Below, in pieces: positions 11,636-24,099 of a DNA stretch of 64,000 nt (position 1 is its first letter; the number at the start of each line of letters is the position of its first letter). The stretch comes from Nymphaea colorata. Taxonomy: Eukaryota; Streptophyta; Magnoliopsida; Nymphaeales; Nymphaeaceae. Position numbers and translations under genes: made by a program. Below the pieces are notes generated by a model. The model was not told the DNA's origin, searched no databases, and worked only from the letters and a program-made list of their open reading frames with translations. The DNA lies in contig NC_045148.1 in assembly GCF_008831285.2 (NCBI RefSeq), positions 23,440,283-23,504,282 of the forward strand, read 5' to 3'.

Positions 11636-12509
11636 CAGGCTAAAGTGCCTGTTGATGACTGCCAAAGTGTTCCATATATGATGGTTGATGTGCAGTAACT
11701 TTATCCGGATCTCCTGGTATCATCTTCCCAAAATGTTAGTATTCTGTTATTCTATTGAAATTTAAAATTAGTCCATCATAATGTAGACTTTTTGTCAACC
11801 ATTGTTTTTTATTTGACATTTGTAGAACAAGAACCTTTGTAGGAATTCTACAAGTTAGAAGTTGTTTAGCTGAAATAACTAAGTATCAAACCTGTTGCAG
11901 TTGTGTGGACCCATCGGCAATGGATTTTTGTAAGGTAAAAATGAGATGGCTAAAATGCCTCCTTTTTTAGGTATCAACGTTTTCCCCCTCTTTTACATTT
12001 TGCAGCCAGAAACACATTTAATGAAGGTTTTGAAAATTTAAAATTGTTGTAGTGAAAGGTTTGTAATTTTCTTGCTTTTTGTTTTTTAAATCATAGGTGG
12101 CAGATAAATGATTGCCGATGTATTTCTAGATCACTCAAACTTATGCCAAGCCGCCTTCAAGGTAGGGATCTACATCTATTCATGTTGTATCTCTTGCTAA
12201 AGTCTTTTCCAATACTTGAAAATTTAGTGGGTTGACCTTTTAAGGTGCTTTTGAGGTTCAAGTTGATTCAATTTCTTTTCTTTGTTCATTTAGCTATTTT
12301 TATCTAAATGGTTGTGGGTAGGTTTGGAGCTGGATCTGTTACAAAGGGTATTTATTGGGCTTGGTGCAGCAATTGATAATCTCTGCAGGTTGGTATTCAG
12401 AGAATTCAAATTATGAGTGCAAGAAATCTGTTAATTTGTTTTAATTTTTCTTAATTTCTGCATTTCTGTTCATTTCAGTTAGAGCGGGCTCATCTCTACC
12501 ACAGCCTTC
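11636..12509 (+). CDS. Possible multi-exon gene, unknown product
   Basis: Several short open segments are bounded by good splice signals on the plus strand. A segment from about 11638, after TTCAG, reads AKVPVDDCQSVPYMMVDVQ. About 11897-11932 lies between TTGCAG and AAG|GTAAAA. About 12099-12171 lies between ATCATAG and CAAG|GTAGGG (WQINDCRCISRS, LKLMPSRLQ). About 12322-12388 lies between GGGTAG and GCAG|GTTGGT (LELDLLQRVFIGLGAAIDN). The pieces after 11890 can be joined in frame. I recognise no family, and the last junction near 12480 is uncertain because one acceptor choice gives an immediate stop. It could be a real low-copy gene or an old pseudogene. Confidence 0.3.
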
Positions 12510-13049
12510 ACCCTGTCCCGAACATTCACATCTACAACCCTGTTCCTTCAGAAACTGTCGAGCTCGATGAAGAGCACTTTCTTTATAGAGGTTGGGATTG
12601 GATTTGCCTGGGATGCTTGTTGATTTCCCCATGGATGGCATGCCTTGAGCCATAGGCTCAAGCCATCACATTGCTTGGTGGCCAGCAGCCTAACCAAATG
12701 AGGCCAATGCCTTCTGGGTGCACGAATTTGTGCTCAGTGAGCATGGGATATGATTTGGAGGATTTGATAATACCCTTGTTGAGAGCTGTGTTCTAGTAAA
12801 GTTTTGATGTGCTTGCAAACACCGGATGTGGACTCAGTCACCCTCAAGTCCCAAGTATAGGAAAGTATGAGGGTGCCCAAGTGCCAGTAGATCTTATTGC
12901 CTTTCAATAATGAGGCGAACTCCTACTTGATCATCTTGATTGACCAGGCCTCCATGAAGTTCTTCAATTTTCAATTATGGGAATTTGACCATTGTCATCA
13001 CCGCGAAGGGGAGAAATCGAGAGGGGAACTGAAAGGGGATCGACGAACA

Positions 13050-13385
13050 ATGAAGGGCGAGTTGAAGGAGATTCTTGCAGATCTCGACAATCCCAATGGC
13101 GTGGTCTCCGATACAGATCATCATGAACGTATCAAGAAGGTAACCCATTTCTGTTAGCTTCTGCATGTGATTTATGATCATGGTATCTCTCTCTAGATTG
13201 AAGAACTGATTGCTTAGGTTCATGACAACATTTTCTTTTTCCACATGGAGAATTTTCTCTGTTAAGTTGCATCGATTGGACGACGCTAGACCGTTACTAT
13301 CCTGATCTTGATTCTGCTGCAAACTTTCGTGAAATTTTCACGAGTCTGTGGAAATCGCTTGCACATTAAGGATATAGGCATCCTT
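13050..13385 (+). CDS. Possible first exons of an unknown gene
   Basis: An ATG at 13050 in a locally GC-richer context opens a 30-residue acidic segment (MKGELKEILADLDNPNGVV, then SDTDHHERIKK). It ends exactly at an AAG|GTAACC donor (13139). A second open segment at about 13290-13381 follows a GCTAG acceptor and ends at a strong AAG|GTATGT donor. One of its frames reads YYPDLDSAANFREIFTSLW but stops before the donor; another stays open. I do not recognise the product. The sequence in front of the ATG is A/G-rich, as in a 5' untranslated region. Confidence 0.3.
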
Positions 13386-13399
13386 GGAAGGTATGTTCC

Positions 13400-15213
13400 A
13401 TTTTCAATTTCTTTCTTTTTTTGGGTTCATTGTGTTTTGTTTGTTCGTTCTGGCTTTCCAAATTTCCATTTCTACTTGTATATTTATTATTATTTTTCTT
13501 TTTTTAACTCATTTTTAACTTTCCTTCGGCTGTTGGGTTTCCATTGTTTTTTGTTTTGAGCAACGATTCTGAATAGTTTTTTTTCCTCAATTCTAGTGCT
13601 TAATTGAATCAGAAGTTATGGTTTGCGCCGCTATTGTGTTAAAGGTTCATGTTAGATTATTTTGTTTTGTTTTTTGTCGGGAGTCAATGTACGCATGGTA
13701 GGTGAAGTTCAAAGGTCTTCTAGATGCAGAATGAAATTGTTCTTTATTTACGTTTCTTATAATTTAGGACTCAAGTTTGGTATGCTTCATGTTTTCCACT
13801 TCAATCTTCTTCATTTTGAGGTAGTATTGGGGAGGATAAGATACTGCCAAGCAATGTTGTTGCGGCGGTGCTGGATTCTATTGTTTCTCACATAAAAATT
13901 CAGGTTCACCTGAATATTTTGGGGAATTATTAGGTGCGAGTTTGATGCCTGTGTTCCGCCTCCACCTCTGTGCTTGTCGTTTGTATGTCCAATTTCAAAT
14001 TTGGCATCGATTTCAGGTTACGGTAGCTTTGCTTTCATTAGTGGATGGTTGGATGTTCAAATGAAAGGCTTGTTTCCATAAGGCACCTGATTTTCAAATT
14101 TGGCATTGATTTCAGTCAAAGATGCAGCAATTGCTGCTATCGGTGTCAATTGAGGAAATAAATATGTATAACCATGTGAAGAAATAGAAACAAAAAATAT
14201 ATGTGATAAAAAATAGAAAAATATACAAAGGAATCAAAGAGGGAGAGAGAGATGAGCTTGCCGGAGGGAGAGGGCCTTCGATGCGCATGCCTACCTGCCT
14301 CTATATCGAGCTGCACCATTGTACTGCTATATGCGAGCATTAGGGTGAAAACAACGCACCGGTTTAGATCTTTGTGTATCATCCTCAGTATAGCTCTACA
14401 GCAAGTGTCTGAACCACCGATATAGTTCTGTAACAGTTATCATCACCACCACCGCCGCAAGTTATACATACATTTGTCATCTTAAAGTCCAATAAATGAA
14501 ATTTACATCCCACAAGAAAACACTTCTGGTATAAACCTACTTAATGCTGATGATTTTTGTGATCTTAGAAGATTTGATTTTCTCATTATATTTTAAAACA
14601 TTTGCATTTCGAAACCATAAGGCGTTGGACATCTTGTTATAATATGGTTAGGGCATGAACACTATGGAATCTGGTCAAAAGGCCAACCAAAACAGCCTCC
14701 TGGGGATGTGGACTAACCCATTGGTAGTTGAATATTCATAGTTAAAATCTTTGTAGCGACAAATAGAAAAAAATCGTCTCTGATTAAGACCTTTTAATTA
14801 GATACCCAATGTTTTGTTAACATATATGTGAGTTTATTGTAAATAAATTATTTAACATGTAGGAAAGTCTTGCACAAGAACGATTGTGTGTCAAGGATTT
14901 GTTATATTAATTTCCTTATGTTGATCTAAATAAACAAAACGGGTGGATTGAAAATATTTTTGCCTCTTTATCTTTTTCTCATTCCCTTTCTTATCATGGC
15001 CATCGCCTCCTTTCAACTCTTTAAGCTCATAGGTTTAGTCTACCATTTCTCAAAATTTAGAAATGCATTTGATTATGGTTGGATACGTAAATCTCATTAA
15101 TTTGTTCAACTGTACACATCCAACGAGCACCTTATCTTAAACTAAAATAGCAAAATGCAAGAAAATTTTGCCATCCAATTTTTTTATGAAAATATTTGGC
15201 AGCTGGGCGCACA
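13400..15213. other. AT-rich non-coding DNA
   Basis: T-rich, intron-like sequence (13400-13900) and then ordinary AT-rich DNA up to the assembly gap. No domain, RNA gene or transposon end was recognised. Confidence 0.5.
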
Positions 15214-15313
15214 NNNNNNNNNNNNNNNNNNNNNNNNNNNNNNNNNNNNNNNNNNNNNNNNNNNNNNNNNNNNNNNNNNNNNNNNNNNNNNNNNNNNNNN
15301 NNNNNNNNNNNNN
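15214..15313. other. Assembly gap (100 N)
   Basis: Exactly 100 undetermined bases, the usual fixed-size placeholder, so the true gap length is unknown. Open frames that seem to cross it are artefacts. Confidence 0.99.
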
Positions 15314-16480
15314 ACCTTTCTGGCATCTCTTTCTCTTATTTTGGAAGAGATTAAGCAGCTTTACTAGGGCCTATCTTACCTGTCTTAAGCTCTTCTTGAG
15401 GTGGAAGGAACCGGGAGATGAATTTGGTTCCTCCCTTGATCTCTAGCTGTCGGAGTCGTTGCTTGATTACTAGTCGACTAGAGCACGAGTCGATTTCCGT
15501 CAAGCCTTCCCGAGATAGTTCTCCAGCCTCTAACTTCTTCCAGGGATGAAGAAGTTGCACCCTAGTGATTTGTCGGGGAATTTGTGTGTAGAATGAAGAT
15601 GCTCTAAGAGGATTTTCGGTTGCCTCAAAGGTCGTCTCCATACTTGTTTTGCTTCAACCAGAGCCACGGGTTGGAGCCTTGGGATTCCAGTCACCGGCGG
15701 TAAGATGATGAGAGGAAGAGAGAGGCAAGAGCCAATTCACAAGAAAAACTCAACTTCTAATTCTTAATTGCATTCTGAAAAAAAGACTTACAGAAGAGTT
15801 CAAGTACTTGAAATAAAAATGGTTCTAACACATGAACCGAGACACTTTCTGAAATAAAGGACTTGACTATAAGCAAATGCATGAAGGGAAATCGAGACAA
15901 GATGTCTCGGAAGTTCAGTGAGTTTGGCTTTTCTCTCACGGGTTCAGGACTAGTCTCAGGGTTCGAACTCGCTATAACCGGATCTAGGTATAGTTCCCGT
16001 GCCCACTCAGCCTTGAAGTCTTCAGCCTGCTGCCCACGCTCCGCTGATGATGCTCTGCCCACACCGCCCACTGCATCAACTTCAAGTTCTGCGTTAGCCT
16101 CCTTTAGCCCATCTATGCTTTCCATTATGCTGGCTGCAAACCTAGCCGAAGGCGCTCTGCTCTCTTGGCCTCGCTTGGCCATGCTGGCCCTGGTTCATGG
16201 CCTCCCTGTAGGAAGGCCTGCATCATTGCACTTGCCACCATTTGTGGCCTAGAGGCGTAACACCTAGAACATGAGACTCGAGCCACCCCTGTCTGATCAT
16301 TTGCGTGGATCTCACATTATCGACCTATCTCCTGCATGATCCCTTCTCCACACCTAGAACCAACTAGAAGATATGATTCTCAAAATCTTTCAAAAAGCAA
16401 TTGAAACTATCGGCTGCCCATGGCGCTTTCTCTCCACGAAAGAACACTACGAAGATAAACTGTTGGCAATGCAATGGTTT
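15314..16480. other. GC-richer retroelement-like stretch
   Basis: Base composition differs sharply from the flanks. A minus frame at 15757-16182 encodes an Ala/Glu/Arg-rich peptide (for example SIMESIDGLKEANAELEVDA) without catalytic motifs. Another minus frame covers 15351-15641. The composition and the lack of splice sites suggest gag-like or LTR retroelement debris, but no diagnostic motif (zinc knuckle, protease DSG, RT YVDD) is visible. Confidence 0.3.
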
Positions 16481-16487
16481 TAGAAAT

Positions 16488-16770
16488 AGCTTTTGAGAGA
16501 GAGAAAGAGAGAGAGAGATATGTTGAAGCTCAGTCGATGGAGATGAGAGCTCCAAGCCCTCTTTGGACACTACCTTTAACACTCCTAAGTGCAGAGAACT
16601 TCAACACTGCCTGTGGATTTCAAGAAAGAGAAATAAAAACCATCAGCACTGTTGATGATTTCAGACAGAGAGAGAGAGAAGGAGAGGGAGGGAGGGAGTG
16701 GGATAGAGGGAGGGAGAGGGAGAGGGAGAGGGATAGAGGGAGCGAGGGAGAGGGAGGGAGATGACTTGCC
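16488..16770. repeat. GA/GGGA simple repeats
   Basis: Purine tracts GAGAGAGAAAGAGAGAGAGA near 16493 and (GAGG/GAGA)n at 16662-16762. The predicted reading frames here consist only of Glu/Arg or Leu/Ser/Pro repeats and are not genes. Confidence 0.9.
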
Positions 16771-17029
16771 TGACCATCTCCGAGTATATCTGCAGACACT
16801 TGAAAAGATAGAACTCACCCACAAAAGATGCCTTCGTCTGTGATGATGAAGAGGAGATCAGTAAAAAAAAAAAGCCACCACCACTGAAAAGAGAGAGCTC
16901 AGCCATAGAAGATGCCCTTTGCTTATGATGACGAAGAGACAAGAAAAAAAAATACACTGCCATGGTCAGGGCCGAGAGAGAGGGAGAGAGGGCGAGGATG
17001 AAAGCTTTGCATTACCGAACACGGTTTAC

Positions 17030-18095
17030 AGAGGGTGAACAACGAGCTGAGCACGGCTCGTTAAACCTCAACTCAAAATCGAGATCGAGCCAACTATTTT
17101 AATAAACGAGCCAAACTCGAGCTCATTTTTCAACTCTTTTTTTAGTCGAGCCGAGTTCAAATTCATTGAACTCGAATGTTTTAAGCTCGACTCGCCTCGA
17201 GCAAAAGTAGTAGTTATTTTGTTTTTTCCATTTCACGTTTCATGCCATCCCGTGCATTCCCTCTCTTCTCTTTCTTCTTCAATGCTTCATCCAATTGAAA
17301 AGCGTCTAATCCAAATGCCCAATACCACCGTTGCCCTTCTCATTTGCTGCTGCAAAGCCTGTCAAGGTACGCCTCTCTCTCTCTCTCCCTCTGTCTAACT
17401 CTAAGTCGAGGGTCGCTCATTGGAGGGAGGGTTTCTTCGAAACCCTTGCTCCAACAAACGTGGTTTCGGAACACCTTCGCTCGCAGCGAGTGAGGGATGA
17501 AACCCTCATTCACTGGAGCTTTGGAATCTAAAACCCTCATTTGCTGGAGCAAGGGTTTCTTTCTTCAAAACCTTGCTCCAACAAGCGAGGGTTTCAAAAC
17601 ACCCTCGTTCGCAGCGAGTGAGGGATGAAACCCTCAATCAGCAAAGCAAATGGTTTCAAATCAATCTGAAAACCTCACATTAATCAGAAACCCTCGCTCA
17701 GCAAAGGGTGGCGCGGGAGAGAGGGCTTTCAGGCTCACGAAACCCTCGTTCCAGCAAGTGATCTGAAACCTTCATTCAGCGCTGAGCATGAGCGAGAGTT
17801 CCTTGAAAATGCAAAACTTAAAATCCAAATATCTCATATGATTTCTCTTTTTCTGCATATATACTCTGCTTCATCTCTTCCATAGCGGCAGTATGCTCAC
17901 TGCCATATTTTGCCATAGCATACAAATGACACACTTATATACTAGTTAAATGATCTTGAGCTCTGACACGCTTGATTGAGTGGAGCTCAAGTTGAAATTA
18001 TATAACTTGATTCGAGCTCAAGTTGTTCAACATAGAAGGCGAGCGGAGTTCGAGCTGACCAAGCTTGGGCTGGACTCAGATCAAGTTCACCCATG
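17030..18095. repeat. GAGCTCG-rich repeat element with inner tandem units
   Basis: Both flanks (17040-17215 and 17960-18080) are built of variants of GAGCTCGAGTCGAGC/AACTCGAGC, a composition common in plant non-autonomous repeat families. Between them, 17428-17640 contains two units about 127 bp apart sharing GCTCCAACAA and GCAGCGAGTGAGGGATGAAA. More distant relatives continue to 17780. Similar GAGCTCG-rich segments lie at 19235-19560, 51010-51420, 51720-52110 and 60680-61030, so the family is dispersed through the window. Confidence 0.6.
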
Positions 18096-18099
18096 CTAG

Positions 18100-18720
18100 A
18101 AACCACATTTTTGAAATCCTTTGATCTAAGATCCAAGTATTAAAAATCAACTCCGTATCCTTAGATCTGAAGCTATCAAATGGAACCTAGATTCAAATAT
18201 GAGCTCAAAATTGCTTTGCTTAATGAACGGCTGGGAGGAGCAGTCTCTCAATTTGTTCAACAAAATTAAAAAATGTACAGAAAAAATAACCAACACGGAC
18301 ACCTTTAAGGAGTCGACCATTCAACAGAAGAATGCAAACCAATGCAGCGATGCAAGACTTTCACTACCTCAAACACAGGATTGCAATGCACCAGAACAAA
18401 AATCTTCCTTAAAAGAACATGATCCCCAGATCCGTGAGGCACTTAATCAACCTCTTTCATGCAGTGAAACTGTGTGTTCCTCCAGCCTATGGGAGCCGCT
18501 GAAATGCCAACCACCCCATCAAATCATGGTAGGCTAGAAAGAATTCCAACTAAGATCTCCTTGGCACCCTAACATAGTCTGACTTGGACATAACAAACTC
18601 CAGAATAAAAAACCCGCATCCACGCTTTTTCACCCAGGACCTACCTTTTGAGAGTCTCCAATCCATCTGCAGGCAGAGTGTATGATCAGACTGAAACCAT
18701 CAAATGATGGCTAAGGATCA
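18100..18720. other. Non-coding DNA between repeats
   Basis: A plus frame of 112 codons at 18199-18537 is polar and cysteine-containing (for example CSDARLSLPQTQDCNAPEQ) without a recognised domain. It sits between two repeat elements and is probably part of the decayed element that continues to the right. Confidence 0.3.
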
Positions 18721-18819
18721 TCATGAATGCCAGAATCCAACCAAGCCAAAATCTCCTACTTACTCGCCAACCCCAACACACGGAGTTAACAAAGGAGGAC
18801 CCGGATCAAAAGCAGAACC

Positions 18820-19228
18820 AGAATTGGGGGATAACAAGTTTCGGTTTCTCCATAGGCACATGGAAGTTGAAAATGAACGTTAGACCCAGAAAGATTGGAA
18901 TGCAGAGATTGATTTACAGAAAACCAACAATTGCAGAGTAACTTGAAGACGAAGCAGCTGGTGGGTGACGAGAAGATAGAGCAGGAGATGGAGATTCAAT
19001 TGATAACAAAAAGAATAGAATGGGAGAACCGTGAGTCCGCATCAGGTTTGATTCTTTCTCCTCCATTAAAAAATAAATTTCAGGATTCATTTTGTTTGGA
19101 TGGAATGAAAACTAGCAAAGAAATGACTGGTTTGGAGAGTGAGGTTATGGTGAACGACTCACCACCAGGTTTGTCAAGGAGAGAAAATGGAAGAACAGCT
19201 GTAAGAAAGGGAGCCAGAGTAGTTAAGT
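18820..19228 (+). mobile_element. DUF4283/LINE-type remnant, copy 1
   Basis: One of four related segments in the window. It shares with 63838-64000, 53640-54005 (inverted) and 58390-58540 (inverted) the words GTTAGACCCAGAAAGATTGG, AGCTGGTGGGTGACGAGAAG and CAATTGATAACAAAAAGAAT. Copy 4 contains a recognisable DUF4283-like stretch upstream, so this copy is the downstream part of the same retroelement-associated frame. An open segment encodes a Lys/Glu-rich peptide (QLVGDEKIEQEMEIQLITKR). It is not a host gene. Confidence 0.5.
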
Positions 19229-19234
19229 AGTGCC

Positions 19235-20410
19235 CTGTACAATTAATCAAGCTAACTGAAGCTCGACTCGAGCTTGTTCAGTTATGCTCGATTTGATAAC
19301 TCAAGTTTATAAATGAGTCGAGTTTGAGTTACATGAATTTGTCTCTATTTTCTTTAATTAGCTTCTTTTAAAAATTTTCAAATTTAAAACAAAGAAATTG
19401 AAGGAAAAGTTGGTAAAGGAACTTAAACAAGACAAACTCAAGCCACGATTTGGTCTATTGAGTCAACCTTTTGCTGATCTTGTACAGCTCGAGTCAAGCT
19501 CAAGCCACGACTTTGGTCTATCGAGTCAACCTTTTTTTGATCTTATACAGATCAACTGGAGCTTCAACCCAGCAACGACTGCATGTGTGCAGCCCGAGGA
19601 CTAGTGCTTTTGAGTTGACCACAGAACTGAAGCATTTATTGGAAACAATGTCTCGGCCCATTCTGGTAACATCGATCATCTGATCGGTAGGAATAGTTCG
19701 CTGTTAAATGTCCAACAGGCCCTTCCACTATATGCAGTGTACTCAACTTTGATTAAAAAAAAATAGAAATTAAAAAAAAACTAGAGTTGAAAACTAACAA
19801 AAATAGCATGATATTGAAATTATGTTTGCCAAGGTAAGACAAAATCATGTTGATGTAATCTATTGCACTAATTAAGGCACTCGACATGGAGATAAGAAGA
19901 GCGTGCCGAAAACCCAAAGTGTGGAAATAAAAAGCTATATCGCATACTTTTCAAGAGAGCAGGCTTAGTCTTCCATCGATTTTAATTGGAGAAAAACAAG
20001 GCTAAATTTTCTGAAACATTTCTTACAATAAGACCGTGTGATATGGGCCGGCAGGCAGACAGTTTATATTTGAGTGTTAGGAGTGTCAACCTCTGATACT
20101 GGAAAAGATGAGTCAAAGAGGTCATAGTGGGGCGGCACCCCAAAACACCGAACACAGGCTGTAGACCAAGTTTGGGTTGGGTAAGAATTTCAGCTCTGTG
20201 CCACACGATGGGTCCCCCACACAACCCGGATAACATTCCTTAGCACCTCCATTAAATGCCACCTAATTTGAGTCAATAGTCATTCATATTCAACACAGCC
20301 AGCCACAATAGTGTGACTGAGATGCTAAACAATTCTGCTTTTGAAAGAGTCGATGAAGCTGGCCTAACTCCAGTCCGGTGATTTGGATGAAGTTGTGAGT
20401 CAGCACAAAA
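19235..20410. repeat. Upstream block of receptor A; inverted partner of 59960-61030
   Basis: Sequence in front of pseudogene A is homologous, in opposite orientation, to 59960-61030. Shared landmarks include GAGGACTAGTG (19598) with CACTAGTCCTC (60653), CCGATCAGACGATTGATG (60557) with CATCGATCATCTGATCGG (19669), and GGCCTAACTCCAGTCCGGTG (20361) with CACCGGACTGGAGTTAGGCC (59998). The left part is GAGCTCG-rich repeat. It probably represents the ancestral promoter region plus flanking repeat of the receptor family. Confidence 0.7.
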
Positions 20411-21396
20411 ATATTAACACTTGGATTTTTTAAAAAAAAAACATAATTAGACAATGTATAAAAACTAATAAAAACAATAAGATGTGGACTGAATCAAATT
20501 GATTTAGTATAGATTTGAAGGAATCGGCTGATTCAAGGCAATATTTCCAACTAATCTGATGAGATAGTTTGACTAGCAAGATACAGCGTACTCATTTTGA
20601 TCCCATCCTTGCTTCATTTACGTTGGTTAAAACTAAACTATGCATGCTATTATATGGATCCCCATATTTGCACTAACCAAGCAACAGAGTAGTTGCATTT
20701 AAAAAAAAAACATTAAATGTGTGAAAAATAAGTCAGCCTAATAAAAAGACAAAAACTGCTGTTTCATTTTCGAAAAAATGGCATAGCAAAAAAACACGTT
20801 TTTCTGCATGATTCTCATTTTTCCTTTTTTTCAGTTCAGGCATTTTTTCACTCTTTTCTATTGTCAAACTGCTTGTTTCCACTTTCTAATTCTTATTTAT
20901 TTCTTATCTATTTTTTTAATGTTGCCTTATTAGTTTCACATTTATTTGATTTTTCTCTGACTTTCAAGTTTTTTTACTTTTTTCTAAAAATGTACCATAT
21001 TTTTCCATTATTTTTATCCTTTTTCTAGGCTCGTTGTTGACAAAAACGTCTCCATTTAAAAGGCAAAAACGATCTTTGTGACTATGGTCGAAGCCCAGAT
21101 TTTGGAATCTTAAAAAAAAAAGTTCAAATTGACAACTTTGATTTGGGACTGAATAGAGTGGAAAACTGGTAAAGGAAAATAAGATAAGACCTGCCAAGAA
21201 AAAGTCTGATTGATGTAATCATTAGTCGTGCAGATGGATTTGGAATTGTGAAGCAATATGTTCCAAAGCAATAGACCTGAGTTTTCTTCAATTTGTAAAG
21301 AAACTCACAAATTTTCTTGAAGTGAATCCATACACAAATTAAAGACCTAGCTTCTTCTTCTGTTCGTGCATGTTCTACATAACAAATTTGACAGGC
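20410..21396. other. 5' flank of receptor pseudogene A
   Basis: AT-rich sequence directly upstream of the A start codon. 20740-21190 is rich in A/T homopolymers, and part of it resembles 40480-40870 in front of copy B in inverted orientation. No definite TATA box or start site could be chosen. Confidence 0.5.
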
Positions 21397-24048
21397 ATGA
21401 CGACCACCGGTCAGTCACCTCAGTCGCTTGTCTTTCTTTTGTGTTTTCCTTCCTTCACCTTGATTGTGGTTCTCAGCCAAAAGGAGGTGCCCTCAGCCCA
21501 TGTTTCTCTAAGCAACGGGATTGATCAATTCACATTGCTGTCTTTCAAATCCCTTGTCACTAAAGACCCTTATAATGTGTTATCAAATTGGAGTCCCAAT
21601 ATTTCCTTCTGTGAGTGGAATGGAGTTTCATGCAGTCCTCATTCACAAAGGGTCGATGGTCTGAACCTCAGCGACACAGCACTTGAAGGTATTCTCTCTC
21701 TATACATCAGCAATCTCTCCCTCTTACAGGTTCTTGATCTTACAGATGTCAGTTTCCATGGCCATCCTCCCATTGGTTTTAGTCGCCTCCCTCAGTTAGA
21801 ATATCTTTCTATAAGAAAAAACAATTTTGAGGGGTTGATCCCACAAACACTGAGCCATTGTTGAGGTCTCCAAATACTGCAACCACTAGATAACCAATTC
21901 TATGGAAGCATCCCATAGTTTCTAGGCAGTTTGCGAGAACTCGAACTCTTAAGCATCGGTGGTAATAGGCTCAGCGGCAGTATTCCAGTTGTGTTGGCTA
22001 ATCTCACAAAACTGGAGTGGTTTAGTATTGGTCAAAATCAGATACAGGGGAACATTCCTCCTGAGTTGGGACACCCAACTCACTTGATCGTCTTTGACGT
22101 GCAAATGAACAATCTCACTGGTGCACTGCCTGAGACCTTGTTTAACCTATCCGACCTTTGGGGTTTGGGTTTCACGACCAATCAACTGGCAGGGCATCTT
22201 CCAAAAGATGCTGGCCACTTCCTGCCCAATCTCCAACAGCTCTATATGGGTGAAAACAATTTTGATGGTCCTCTCTCGGCTTCTCTTTGTAATGCTACAA
22301 GCCTTAGAGTTCTTACTGCAGAAAACAATAAATTTAGTGGTCTGATACCATTAGAATTAGGTATCTGTCAAAACTCAGGCGCCTGCACATCTACAGAAAT
22401 AGGTTGACCAATGTCCCTGGCAACCATGAGCTATCTATTCTCACATCCTTGACCAACTGTCGACTGCTAGAGGAAGTTCATCTATCAAAAAACCTTCTGA
22501 ATGGCATTCTTCCGGGCCTCTATTGGAAATCTGACAGCCACCTTGTTGAAACTTCAGCTTTCCTTTAATCTGATTGAAGGTACTATCCCACTGGCTTTAG
22601 CCAACTTGACCAAGTTAATTGCCCTAGATTTGAGTTTGAACAAAATAAAAGGGCTCATTCCACAAAATATAGGACAGATGCACAGCTTACAGCAGCTGTT
22701 TCTTGATAACAATGCACTAGAAGGCCCAATCCCACTATCAATCTACCAGTTGGTCCGCATATATGTTTTTTATATTGGACACAACATGCTAATTGGGTCA
22801 ATTTCAAGCTCTATAAACAATCTCACTAGTTTGCAATGGCTGGATCTGAGCTCAAACAATTTGAAATCAACACCACCACCTGGTCTTTGTGAGTTGAAGG
22901 ACTTTTTGGTTTTATACTTGCAAGACAACTCTTTCACTAGTCACCTCCCTTTGAATCTCAGAAATTTAGCCGCGATGGACATCACTGATATCTCTGCAAA
23001 CAAGTTGAGTGGAGAGTTGCCTACGTCATTATCAAAGCTCCAAATGTTAGAGTATTTGAATCTCTCTCGGAACACATTTGATGGTCATATTCCTGAACAA
23101 ATTGATCACATGTTAAACCTTGACACTATTGACCTTTCTCATAACAAGCTTTCCGGTGACATACCAAAATCGTTGGAGAAACTTCAGCACATCCAGGTCT
23201 TGGAATTATCCTTCAATCTATTGGAAGGAGAGATTCCAAGTGGTGGAAAGTTTGCAGACCTTTCTGCCGAGTCGGTCCTAGGGAACTATGCACTATGTGG
23301 AGCTCCCAAATTCCATGTGCCAGTATGTTCAGATGGAGCGAAGAAGCACAAGAATGTCAACATGCCCAGAGTTGATATTTTTTTTAGCAAGTGGGGGCTT
23401 TGCACTTGTACTCATTGTTTGGATAATCATTTTTGTCGCAAAATATAGAAAGAGGGGGTTGGAGAAACATGATCAGGAGGTTAAAAGATTTTGTGGAATT
23501 GCCCTCCCAGTGATCACATACAAAATGTTATCTCAAGCGACAAACAATTTCAGTGCTGCAAATTTTTTGGGGAATGGAAGCTTGGGTTCAGTGTATAAAG
23601 GAATTTTAATAGATGGAACAACAGTGGCTGTTAACATCCTAAACTTGTTTTTTGATGGAGAATAAAAAAATTTTGACATTGAATGCAATGTGATGTATCA
23701 AATTAGACCAAAACATTCTTAGAGTCATCACATCTTGCTCAAGTGCAGATTTCAAGGCTTTAGTACTCCAATACTTGCCCCTTGGGAGCCTAGAAGTCTG
23801 TCTACATTCAGGTGGCCATCACTTGAGTCTCTTCCAAAGATTGGATGTCATGATTGATGCTGCTCTAGAATATCTTCACCATGGTTGCTGGGAGACTATA
23901 GTTCATTGTGATCTAAAGCCAAGTAATGTTCTTCTAGATGAGAACATGACAGCACATGTTGGTGACTTTGGCATTGCAAAGATGCTAGTTGGTCACAAAT
24001 CTTCAACTCTTACAAGCACCCTTGGAACCACCGGATACATTGCGCCAG
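21397..24048 (+). pseudogene. LRR receptor kinase A, exon 1 only, multiply broken
   Basis: The family (FLS2/EFR/Xa21-like LRR-XII) senses extracellular ligands at the plasma membrane and signals through a non-RD kinase. From the chosen ATG (MTTTGQSPQ) come a signal peptide, an LRR N-cap (DPYNVLSNWSPNISFCEWNG), about 20 plant-type LRRs, a TM helix (GFALVLIVWIIIFVA), and kinase motifs HCDLKPSN (non-RD) and DFG. It ends at an intron donor, CAG|GTACCA, but no second kinase exon follows on this strand. Lesions are TGA at 21862, TAG at 21916, a frameshift near 22362, an extra base near 22510, a frameshift near 23340-23390, TAA at 23663, and a 2-nt loss just after it. Without the C-lobe exon it cannot make a working kinase. 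Confidence 0.9.
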
Positions 24049-24099
24049 GTACCAACGCTTTATAAAAGGAATATTTTACCTCTTAAAAGAATTACATAT

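Noticed and set aside
15132-15446. Reading frames crossing the run of N
   Set aside because: They exist only because undetermined bases were translated as X.
15757-16182. 141-codon minus-strand frame
   Set aside because: Considered as a gag protein, but no zinc knuckle, protease or other diagnostic motif. Kept only as retroelement-like DNA.
16474-16963. Glu/Arg-rich and Leu/Ser/Pro-rich frames
   Set aside because: Simple GA repeat translated in several frames.
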